In this document: positions 54,925 to 64,000 of the stretch, piece after piece | Position numbering within the stretch: position 1 is the first letter of the stretch | Layout of the letters: every line of letters begins with the position of its first letter | NCBI GenBank assembly: GCA_963932465.1 | Contig: OZ010795.1 | Coordinates: 19,651,197 to 19,715,196, forward strand | From: Maratus speciosus | Taxonomy: Eukaryota; Arthropoda; Arachnida; Araneae; Salticidae | Length of the DNA stretch: 64,000 nucleotides | Direction: 5' to 3' | Made by a program: the position numbers and the translations under genes | The notes under the pieces: model-generated | Told to the model about the DNA's origin: nothing | Seen by the model: the letters and a program-made list of their open reading frames with translations, nothing else | Databases searched by the model: none

Positions 54925-55045
54925 AGGATTGACCTCAGCTATCCAATGCTAAAAAAATATTTAAAAATATCGAAATACAAATGAGATATTTGGAAAAAAA
55001 ATTAGGTTTAACATTAGCTCGCGAGACTGAACAGGAGGCTTAATT
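54925..55045 (+). mobile_element. Right-arm fragment of the palindromic MITE
   Basis: GATTGACCTCAGCTATCCAA, ATATTTAAAAATATCGAAAT, CAAATGAGATATTTGG and TTAACATTAGCTCGCG, in the order of the right arm at 51235-51345. Confidence 0.65.
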
Positions 55046-55521
55046 CATTTATTTTTTTCGATTTATTTATAACGTTATAAGTTACTTCAAAATAACAGTT
55101 GCTTAGTGCATTATCCAAAGCACTATGCAATATGCACATATACAATAAAATAAATAATACTTTATTTATTTTTATATAGTTATTAAATTCACTATTTTGA
55201 AGAATCTTTTAGATTTTCCGAATACTTTTACACAGACTTTTAAAACTTTTATACAGACAGCTCCAAACTTAAAAATCAGCATCAGGGACACGGGACGGTA
55301 GAGGAGTTTTCCTGGTATTTGGACCCCCAACATCGTCCAAAACTTATTTATCTCGTTAATATTGTTCTGCAATCATACAATGGGATGTTCCCCAGTATAT
55401 GAAATTAAAAAAAAAAACACAAAAATGTGTATTAAAATAAAAATTATTAATCAGGGACATGAAAGTCAAAAGATTGTGAGAATGCCCCATACATTTGAAA
55501 TGTATTTTTGATGTGATCATC

Positions 55522-55562
<41 letters not shown>

Positions 55563-55836
55563 TTGTAATTCCGGAAAGAAGGAGAGTAAAAATGACTAGT
55601 TATTCTATAGCCTTTTTCATCTGCCGTAGAGTTGTATTGTGCTACATGTTAAAAGGAGTTTTCAATAAATTCTTTCTCGAAATAATTTTTTTTTTCTTTT
55701 TCTGTAAAACTTTGCGTTACTTTTTAATTAAAAAATATTTCTTAGCTTTTTATTCTCAAATTCACACATTCTACATTAAGTTAATTAATCTAAATTAAAA
55801 TTAAGTTATAAAATATACTAAAAAAAATGCCCACAA
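55046..55836. other. AT-rich stretch with a long polyA
   Basis: An A35 run at 55526-55560 is the longest homopolymer in the window. No gene recognised. Confidence 0.5.
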
Positions 55837-56199
55837 TCTTTACTTACAAGGCGACGAAAGTAATGAAAAAGATGTTACAAGTGTTTTAGGGGTAGGAGAA
55901 CCCGAAAAACATGTTTTTACAAAATGTCTGTCTGTGAGTCTGTCTGTGTGTGACACACATTTTGTGGGCACTCTAGCTCAAGAACTAAAGCATGGAATTT
56001 AATAAAAATTTATATTCAGGTAGTCCCTGATCAGAGTTGGGCAAAATACATCGAAAAGTCATTTTCGATACAAAATACATTAGTTTTAGAACCTAAAATA
56101 CAAAATACAAAATACTTTTCGAATTTTAAAATATCCAAATACAAAATACATGTATTTTCAAAATACATTGAAAGGCACGGGTTTTATGTTTTTCTGAAG

Positions 56200-57305
56200 G
56201 CTTGGGCCGGTCAGGACCTCGACATCATTCTTTCCGGTCCGGGCCTGACTTCTTTTTTTATGGGCTGAATCGAGGCTTAGTCCCTTGGGGATGAGCATCT
56301 TATACAGAATTTTTAATCTTTTATCATCGGTTTTTCATAACAGAAAATTTGGCCTAATTGGATCAAGAAAACGTCCTGATAAAATATGGCAAAATTTACA
56401 ATAAAAAAAGAACTGGTGGGGATAATCAAGATTCTGAACTTCATTCTCCACAGAGGTCTGCACTGTCCAAAATTTTTTTCAAGCTCGGTCCCGACCCAAC
56501 ACGTATGAAAATGTTTGGCCCGTCCCTGCCCGGTCTGGCCTATGCAAAAATCAGTAAAATCTGGCACGGCCCAACAGTTTTTGCACAAAATGTATATTTT
56601 TAAAAATCGCCATTATTCTACAATTAAATTGGTAAATTTATTATTTTTAAAGAATAGTACATACAGTATCTCTAGGCAATGAAGTTAAAGCACAGAAAAA
56701 AACCTGCCTAAGACGAATCATGTGTAAAACTGAAAAATGTGTTGATCCATGCAAAATGAATATAATAACACGCGCGAAAAGAATACATTTACAACAAACT
56801 ATGTACCTGCTAAGAACGAAACCTGTCTATAACGGATATTCTCCTTTCCTGTCGATTCCGTCTTGGAAGATTTTATGCTATAGCATTTTTCATATATTTA
56901 AGTCTCCACACCATGGAATGTGGATTAGATTTTACATGATAACTAAGATTTTTCCATACAAATACAGATAAAAGATAAATATCGCAGTCCAGCATGTTTT
57001 CTTAAAAATGAAAAGTATAAACATGAAAAAAAGCTAAAATAACTATTTTTTGTCAGAATTCCTCATACGAGACGATTTTTAACCATATTGGCGTAAAAAT
57101 CAATATTTTGTTGAAATTCAGTTGGACCGGGTTATTCAAGGTTTTGTACGAGCTGGGATCGGGCCGAACTTTTAGCTTTTATACCAGGCTGTGCCAATTT
57201 TTATTTATTTATTTATTTTTTTTTTTTTTTTTTTTTTTGTACAGGACGGGACGGGCTAAAAAGATTTTTCTACGGGTTGGGCTCGGGCCGTGTATGTTTG
57301 CGTAG
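56200..57305. repeat. GGGCCCGG/CCCGACC-rich repeat inside the hAT
   Basis: GGGCCGGTCAGGACCTCGAC, GGTCCGGGCCTGACTTC, AAGCTCGGTCCCGACCCAAC and GGCACGGCCCAACAG near 56205-56580 and GATCGGGCCGAACTTTTAGC, GGGTTGGGCTCGGGCCG near 57150-57295. They resemble the two decorated ends of another element nested in the hAT, roughly in inverted arrangement, but I could not fix termini. Confidence 0.4.
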
Positions 57306-59210
57306 TAACAGTTGGACAAAATGATAGTTTTTTTCATTTTAAACAATATAGTGAAGTTTATTTTTAAAATAGGTTAACAAACCAGCGATGTAGTGGAGGA
57401 TATACGGAGATATACGCCGTATACCACCTGGATTATTTTTAAGAAGCTCTGTACACTCTCTGTTTAATCAATAAAGTTACAGCGCCTACCTCTGTTTTCA
57501 CAGCCTAAGAGAGACTGCTCAGATGAGGATATTAAGAACATAGATTCCCCCCCCCCCCCTCCCCCCGACAACTGTAAAAGTGCAATTTTTTCAGCTGGAA
57601 CTGAATCCGAAGGAAACCGTGACTTTTTTCTTACGATTTCAGCACTGTTTCAAACCCATCCCGCAAGTGTCAACTAGAACAGACCAGAACTCGAATTAGG
57701 GTCAAACCAACTCGACCCGACCCACAATGAAAGAATGAGCTTCCACCTGACCCAAACGGCATCTCTGGTTGATGTGCGTTCGGGTAAAATCTGGTTACTT
57801 ACTTGGTGCAGAACAGTAATTCACGTTCATTTTACTTAATTCCCTTAGCTATTTAATATCGCTCATTTTGACGTGCAGTACACAATGAATGATATATTAA
57901 AATTTCGTGATGATAGCTTCATTTTTACGAAAGTTAATGCTTATAAAACCAAAACAAGGTTTATAGTATTGTCCTGTTGAAATCGAAACGTTATCACCTT
58001 CAAACTAAACCCTTTCTTAAAAAAAAAAAAAAAAAAAAAAAAAGAGGAAGAGTGAGCGAGATTGAAAATCGTAGCATCAGTTCAAGAGTTATGCATGGAT
58101 ATACACGAATTGCATAACCCCCTTTGTTGGAAGTCTGTATATATATATAGATAGATAGATAATTCATTAATGCCTCGATCACTGCAACTCAAATATGAGT
58201 GCTTCACATGAATAAAAAATAAGAAATAATTTAAAGAGAAATATATAAACAACATGCTAAATGTTTTTGTTTAAGACCTAGGAATATCATAATATGCGGA
58301 AATGACACCAAATAATGTTTTTTCTTATTTTTTTCTTTTAGTAGTGAGCTTTAGTAATGATCTTTTAGAGTTTAATAAATTAAAAGTGCCTGTAATCAAT
58401 GCATCGCTCTTCGTCGTGGTCTGTCTTAAAGTTTCATCAATCTTGAATAAGTGATTTTATTAAAATGACTTTAAATTTTCATAACGTATTGAATATCTCA
58501 TTCATTTATATTGTAAAACTGTATTTAAACACATACATACTCCATTTGTAATAATAAATACATCAATAAATAGAACTATATTTATGTAATAAAATTCATT
58601 CTCCATTTAATAAATATCACGAGTGGGGTAAATTATACCTGAACATTAATACAATGAATACAAAGGAGCTATAAAAAATAATGTTTCAATCAATGCATAT
58701 AACCGTTATAAAACCAAAAATCTTATCTTTAAATGAGTTTTAAAGTTAGTTGTGGCTTGAAAAGTTCCACTTATAAAAGTAGACCTTGTTTTACTTACAC
58801 ATGCATAATGCGTTAACTTTTTAACAACATTATCAACAGAAATTATTTTTTAAAAAATTCCCGCCTAATACAGCGCAACTGTATTATCCCAAATAATTAA
58901 TTCACTTGATACATTACCAGCGGGGGCTGAGTCATTCTTTCATGAGTCTCCTAAATAACTAACTGCAGTATATTTCTATGGTATTTAAAAAATAGAATAC
59001 ACAGCAAAACTCTAAATGATTCTTCCTGTTTATCACACAGTAGTTTTTCATTCTCATAGCAACGTTAGAACTATAAAAACTAGAACGTTTTGTAATCATT
59101 CAGCAAAAATATTTCAGCAGAGCAGATGCATTCATTATAATCCTAAGACGAATCAAAACAGTCAGGCACGTATTTTGCTTTTGTGAATCTTAGATTTTGC
59201 GGTTTTAAAA
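57306..59210. other. Interior of the 3.36 kb hAT, nothing coding recognised
   Basis: C9-T-C6 patch at 57548-57567, A26 run at 58018-58043, (TA)n/(GATA)n at 58136-58160. Remaining sequence is AT-rich with no domain. Confidence 0.5.
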
Positions 59211-60093
59211 AAGCAGCTTGAAATCGACAGAAATGTATTTTGAGTATTTTTAAAATACAAAATACTTGGAAAAATCATTTCAAAATACATTACCAAAATA
59301 CTTTCCTTTAGTCCGTTTAAAATACAAAATACAAATGTATTTTGAAAATGTATTTCAAATACATGTATTTTCGATACTGCCCAACTCTGTCCCTGATGAA
59401 AATTGGTGCTGATTAATTTTTGGTGTAAATCGCTCAACAGGTGGCGCTGCTATGCTGCATTTTTTTCGATTTCCGCAATAGCTGTATCTCAAGAACTAAT
59501 GCACGGATTTTCATAAAACTTCAGGTTCCGTTAGTCCTTGACATAAATGGATGCTGTTTACGTTTTGGTGTAAATCGCCCAACAGGTGGCGCTGCTAGGC
59601 TGCATTTTGCAGGATTTACACGATTTCTGCAATAGCTCTATCCTCGGCTCTATCTCAAGAACGAATGGACACATTTTCATCAAACTTCAGATTCAGTTAC
59701 TCTTTGATATGAAATGATGCTGACTACGTGTTGGTGTAAATCGCTCAACAGGTGGCGCTGCTATGCTGCATTTTTCATGATTTGCGCAATAGCTCTATCT
59801 CAAGAACTAATGCACGAATTTTCCCCAAACTTCATATTCAGTTAGACGTTGACATAAGTTGATGATAATTAGGTTTGGGTGTAAATAACCCAATAGGTGG
59901 CGCTGCATTGCTGCATTTTGCTGGATTTACACGATTTCAGCGACATCTCGAGAACTAATGCACGGAATTTCATCTTTTTGGAATTCTCATGATGAGCACA
60001 GATTGCCATTAATTTGGCACTGTGATAGCGAATTTTGAAGCATTGACATGTATGAGATAGAAGAAAGTTTTGTGATGGCCACAACATACTAGT

Positions 60094-60957
60094 TTTATTT
60101 TGCTAAATAAAAAAAATGCTTTAAATTTTGCAAATAATGTACGATATATAAATATGCAGATTGGAGTGACAGGGGGGGGGGGACGGTACGGTTGTTAGTA
60201 GCGGTACCGCAAAATACTAGGACTCCGGTACTTTTTTGTTAGAAATTAAGCCCTGATCGTCAGTATGTCTATCGCTACCAATACTACAATAAGATACAAG
60301 TGTTACATATTTTCAATCATTTGAATAATGGAGTCCATCCATATTTGCCTCCAGCTGCAATGCGCATCCTGTTTTCCGAAAGGTTGGAAAAGCCTGATCT
60401 AGAGCAGGGATGCTAAACACGGCATTCGCGGTTTCCTTTCCGAATTTGTAAAGTTTCTAGCTTCTTTTTTTTCTAATGTATTTCAGTCGCTTGAAGGCGC
60501 CGTTAAAACTTATGTGGCGCCCTTCGGCCATTAACATTCAACTTATCTTTCGAAACCTTGGCGCCTTTCGGCCTGAGACCCCCCCCCCCCCCCCCATCCC
60601 TCCTAAAGCTACACCGCTGAAAAACATCTGCAAATTATATATTTTTTTTAAATAAAAATAAATTCATAAATGTATCAGAAATAAACCACTTTCGAGTTTA
60701 ATAAATTTAAATTAAATAAAAAAAATTCAAATATTTCAGCTTCGCCTAAAATATTTGGCGCCTTTAGTATTCTGGCGCCTGTGTGCGGTGCACACTTTGC
60801 ACACTGGGTCGGCGCGCCCCTGAGACTTTACGTTTACTTCTTTTAGAAAATTGTACCTTTACTTTCAGAATGTAAAACAAAATTTGAAGTTGTTTATTAA
60901 AGTATGACTTTATTAATTTTCTTTCTTTCTTTTAAGTTAAACAATTAAACAGGCCTA
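60094..60957. other. Repeat debris with GGCGCC-rich patches
   Basis: 60480-60600 and 60755-60830 carry GAAGGCGCCGTTAAAAC, CTTGGCGCCTTTCGGCC, ATTTGGCGCCTTTAGTATTC and GGTCGGCGCGCCCCTG, apparently subterminal repeats of a DNA element. A C16 run lies at 60580-60595 and a G12 run at 60171-60182. Ends were not resolved. Confidence 0.4.
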
Positions 60958-60959
60958 TT

Positions 60960-62030
60960 TTTAGAAGAACGTATTGTAATAGAATTTTTTTCGATTTCCA
61001 GTTTTCAACGGATTTAGATGTTTTAGGGTGACCCCTAAAATAGATAAGACATCCCAATAAAAAGATATCTCAAAACATGTTTATACAAAATGTATGTCTG
61101 TCCGTGTGTCTTCAAAAAGTGAATGAAGTTATGCATAGAATTGAACCAAATTTTTTGTGAATGTTTTTGGCTATAGCCAGGCGGCCCTCCTTCAATATGG
61201 AAACATTCCATTAGAAGGGGGGAGGCACTGTAATCGCGATTTTTGTGCCATTTTCATTATTGTACCATCGAAAAGTGTATGAAGTTATCCATATAATTGA
61301 ACAAAATTTTAGGTTTTTTTTTTTTTTTTTGGCTATGGCCAGCAGGTTCTCCTTTAAATTGGAAGCATTCCGCCAGAATGGGGCGCTGTAATAGAGATTT
61401 TTGTGCCACTTTTATTCTTGTACCATCGAAAAGTGAATGAAGTTATGCATAGAATTGAACCAATTTTTGGCGGGTATGTTTTTGGCTATGGCCAGCAGGT
61501 CCTCCTTCAATTTGAAAATTTTCTGCTGGAAGGGGGCGCTATAATACGTATTTTTGTGTTATTTTCATTATTTTACCATTGAAAAGTGTATGAAGCTAAG
61601 CATAGAATTTAACCAATTTTGTGTGTATATTTTTGGCTATGGCCAGCAGTTTCTCCTTGAATTTGGAAATATTCCGCCAGAAGGTGGCACTATAACAGAG
61701 ATTTTTGCAAAATTTTCTCGATTTTTCGCAATTTTTTTTGTACTGTATATTGGCAGCTCATAAAGCGAATAAACTTCGCAAGCTGCTAAGCTGGCAATTC
61801 ACAAACAGCTGATGTACAACAGAATAATGAAAAAATTATTGATTTTAATAAATATCATGATCGAGATTAACTTATTCTGATTAATTGACTGGAGCAGAAA
61901 TTTTAGATCAAAATCAAAGTTGGTATAATATTGAACTAATGATATTGAAGTATTAACATTTGGAACTACTTTTTGAAATATTAAGATGTATGAGATAGAA
62001 GAAAGTTTTGGGATTGGCAAATCCAACTAG
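60960..62030 (+). mobile_element. Helitron-like element H4 with a different internal array
   Basis: Shares the leader style of H1/H3 (AGAACGTATTGTAATAGAAT, AACATGTTTATACAAAATGT, TGTCTGTCCGTGTGTC) and the 3' end: ATGTATGAGATAGAAGAAAG, hairpin GGATT-GGCA-AATCC, AACTAG then T. Its interior is a four-unit array unlike that of H1/H3. The 5' TC start was not resolved. Confidence 0.55.
61108..61740 (+). repeat. Tandem array, about 155 bp period, 4 units
   Basis: AAAAGTG(A/T)ATGAAGTTA(T/G)(G/C)CATA recurs near 61117, 61273, 61431 and 61582; each unit also has TTTTTGGCTATGGCCAGC(A/G)GG and GGGGGCGCTATAATA-like segments. It lies wholly inside H4. Confidence 0.8.
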
Positions 62031-62167
62031 TTATTTTTGTAACTTCATTATAAATATTTAAAATTAAAAGTAATTTTCTTTTACTTATAAATATCGAAAT
62101 AATTTAACTTAAAATAAAACTAAATGTTACTTAGAGCAAAAACAATATTAAATAATTAAAACAGAAA

Positions 62168-62395
62168 AACGGCATCAACTAAACGTATGTTTGGAGAAAA
62201 TAACTCTTTAATCTTGGATATATTAGTAGATATTTTATGTTTAAATCATAAAAAGAAAGTATGTAGTATTTCTTTCTGAAAAAGGGCATCAACTAAACCT
62301 ATGTTTGAAGAAAATAACTCTTTAATCATGGATATATTAGTAGATATTTTATGCTTAAATCATAAAAAAAAAGTATGTAGTATTTCTTTGTGAAA
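62168..62395. repeat. 114 bp unit duplicated in tandem
   Basis: GGCATCAACTAAAC(G/C)TATGT starts at 62171 and 62285; the two units differ at about eight positions. AT-rich and non-coding. Confidence 0.9.
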
Positions 62396-62603
62396 ATGGT
62401 CTACAATTACACGCATATGGTTAAAATTTGTTGTACGAATTATCTGCATTTCATTGTACAAATTAATTAATTATTAGCAATTATCAATATAGTCAATCCC
62501 ATATCCAAATCCAGTAGCAATTATCAGCATTTCATTGTACAAATAAACAGAATATTTTAATGTTTAAATTACATTTTTTATGCAATATTATTAATATACA
62601 TTA

Positions 62604-63563
62604 CAGGGCTTGAATTTCGAGGCGGGATGGCAGGATTCGTGCCCAAAAGATTATTATTGTGCCCTATTGAGCGCGGGCGGCTCCTGTTTCCAAAAATTCA
62701 TTTTCCGAAAACGTTTCTTTGTAAAACGACGATCAAGTCTCAGGACCGACTGACAAATTTCGTGATATTTTCTACTATCGATTTGCAAATTTCACAGTTT
62801 CTTCTTACGGCAGATTGACAAAATTCATGGTTGTTTTTCTGCATCTGACTGAAAAATTTTGCTCTTTTTCTCCACGACCGACTGGCGAATTTCACGATTT
62901 TTTCTAGAGACTAATCGGTGAATTTCATAATTTTATTTCTTCTCGAGATCAATTGACAAATATAGCAATTTTATTCTGTGACCGATTGGCAAATTTCCCT
63001 GTTTGTTCTTGCGACATACTGATGAAAGTAACGATTGTTTTTCTGCATCCGATTGATAATTTTCGCATTTTTTCTCTGCGCCCGGCTGAGAAATTTCACG
63101 ATATTTGCTAGTGACGGACTGGAAAATTTCACGATATATTTCCTATATCACGATATATTATATAAGTTGGTCTGTGCTGTTTGTCAAAAGTGTAACTTCT
63201 GAAAGAGGCTAAATCACGCAAAATGGAATAAAATCTAAATTAAAAAATTCATAGCAACCCAATTGTTAATTGCCCATAACATTAGGTGAAAGCTGAAAAA
63301 TAGACATGGTATATATAAAACTTGATTCTGTTCCTTTGTTTTAATAAAAATAAACATTTTGGATAATTATCTTGAGTTGTTGATTTAAAGTTATTTCAAT
63401 GGTATGTTGTCATGTCTGTATAAATGTAATTTTTAAGTGGCACATAAAAAATAACGGGGTTTAAAGATATTTTTTTTTCATTTCTAACAGTTCTACTCCC
63501 CTGCATTTTTAAATGTTGGGTGGGAAACTTCACTCGTGGGGAAAACTTGAATTTCAAGCCCTG
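62604..63563. mobile_element. TIR element, 960 bp, hAT-like ends
   Basis: CAGGGCTTGAATTTCGAG at the left and the inverse of TTGAATTTCAAGCCCTG at the right. No matching target duplication (ATACATTA versus ATATTCAA). The left interior contains a degenerate minisatellite. A 63-codon open frame at the left is not convincing. Confidence 0.6.
62740..63145. repeat. Degenerate minisatellite, about 50 bp, 8 units
   Basis: Repeated theme GACCGACTG(A/G)CAAATTTC followed by (A)CGATTTTTTCT, for example near 62743, 62878, 62976 and 63112. Units are diverged by about 25%. Confidence 0.7.
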
Positions 63564-63699
63564 ATATTCAAAGATATATTGTTTTTGTAAATTATATTCA
63601 ATGCATTTAAAATGTTTTAATGATGTGTGAAACATGTTTATAATTTATTGTTCTGGTATGGCGTTATATAAAGAAATAATTCACCATATAACTAAAAAC

Positions 63700-63806
63700 A
63701 TATCTAGTGCCGGATATCCGGCCTTATATCCGAATCCGGCAGGCAAGGAACTTCGGATATCCGGTATCCGATATCCGGCAAAATCAATATCCGGTGCATC
63801 CCTAGA
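63700..63806. mobile_element. Remnant with CCGGATATCCGG repeats, hAT-like end
   Basis: TCTAGTGCCGGATATCCGGC at the left and ATCCGGTGCATCCCTAGAG at the right. The inverted end TAGGGATGCACCGGATAT has the same TAG..(G)TGCACCG style as the TAG..GTACCGAGTA hAT at 47701. Only the fused ends seem to remain. Confidence 0.5.
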
Positions 63807-63862
63807 GAGTACACTAATTATTTAAAGTTTTCTAAAATTATGAGTAGTTATTTTTATTATTA

Positions 63863-64000
63863 ACCATTTGGAAAAATGGTTATTGTCCTCCGTCAGAGTA
63901 GGAAATCAAAAACATATCTGAAGCGTTTTATGGGTTGAATCCGCATTTTATTCGTTTTCTGATGGGTCTATACAGTCATCTGTATTTTCCCTTTACTTTC
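63863..64000 (+). mobile_element. Foldback family right arm, cut by window edge
   Basis: ACCATTTGGAAAAATGGTTA, TTGTCCTCCGTCAGAGTAGG, ATCTGAAGCGTTTTATGGGT and TTCGTTTTCTGATGGGTCTA match 12345-12480 and 36745-36860. It continues beyond the window. Confidence 0.8.

Larger units (their letters stand above)
56032..59389. mobile_element. hAT element, 3358 bp, perfect 8 bp target duplication
   Basis: TCCCTGAT at 56024-56031 and 59390-59397. Ends CAGAGTTGGGCAAAATAC and the inverse of CTGCCCAACTCTG. Dense AAAATACAAAATAC-type subterminal repeats occupy about 150 bp at each end. The interior is a mix of GGCCCG-rich repeat debris (56200-57305), homopolymers and AT-rich sequence; I saw no transposase frame. 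Confidence 0.9.
55837..60093 (+). mobile_element. Helitron-like element H3, split by a hAT
   Basis: Starts A then TCTTTACTTACAAGG and ends CATACTAG followed by T; TTGTG-ATGGC-CACAA forms a 5 bp hairpin just upstream of the end, as in Helitrons. Left part 55837-56031, right part 59390-60093, about 900 bp in total without the insert. The right part has four to five units with CAACAGGTGGCGCTGCTATG and GCAATAGCTCTATCTCAAG. The left part includes GTCTGTCTGTGTGTGACACA. Confidence 0.65.

Noticed and set aside
59441..60087. Open frames within the GGTGGCGCTGCTATG array
   Set aside because: Products of the Helitron-like tandem array; the same array shows frame-breaking differences between units and copies.
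1..64000. CRISPR array, rRNA, intact tRNA gene or bacterial operon
   Set aside because: The tandem arrays lack uniform spacers and cas genes; the only tRNA-like sequences are SINE heads; there is no prokaryotic gene structure.

Overview
This is a 64 kb piece of an animal nuclear genome. It is very AT-rich (roughly 70% by eye) and dense with transposon debris, homopolymers and microsatellites. It shows no sign of bacterial organisation: no operons, no ribosome binding sites, no rRNA, no CRISPR. The mixture of DNA transposon relics (pogo/Tigger, hAT, TTAA-target elements, TIR elements), a BEL/Pao gag relic, tRNA-derived SINEs and Helitron-like elements, together with very long introns, suits an arthropod. 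A chelicerate such as a spider is my best guess, but that is inference from general character, not from a marker gene.

The only host gene I can support is on the minus strand and runs from beyond 37.5 kb down past 2.8 kb. Four short exons have canonical splice sites and mutually compatible phases: 37410-37490 (basic N-terminal peptide starting MNKKK), 18289-18415 (first half of an HP1/CBX-type chromodomain), 10616-10736 (lysine-rich, hinge-like) and 2760-2811 (basic). Two near-identical 51-nt candidate cassette exons lie in the 19 kb intron between the first two, at 25100-25150 and 25928-25978, inside an 828 bp tandem duplication. The chromodomain half has lost two of the three aromatic-cage positions, and I could not find its second half. 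The gene is therefore either a strongly diverged HP1 paralogue or a decaying one.

Nearly everything else is mobile DNA. 0-10 kb: Helitron-like element, Tigger relics, TIR elements, a 33 bp minisatellite and a 258 bp tandem array. 10-19 kb: a 1.57 kb foldback element, a TIR element beside a broken BEL/Pao gag, a mariner-like TIR element and a pogo-like element. 19-31 kb: a hAT inserted in an LTR-like sequence, two TTAA elements, a SINE, the tandem exon duplication and several diverged repeat families. 31-38 kb: a pogo-like element, a 3 kb TIR element containing other elements, and MITEs. 38-50 kb: Tigger relics, a hAT in a retroelement-like sequence with a hammerhead-like motif, a cluster of palindromic MITEs, and a three-level nest (TTAA MITE inside hAT inside palindromic MITE). 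50-64 kb: another palindromic MITE, a Helitron-like element split by a 3.36 kb hAT with a perfect 8 bp target duplication, a second Helitron-like element with a different internal minisatellite, and TIR relics.

The host exons sit in this repeat landscape as small islands. The repeats read mainly as a layered insertion record, and the target-site duplications allow several insertions to be ordered in time.
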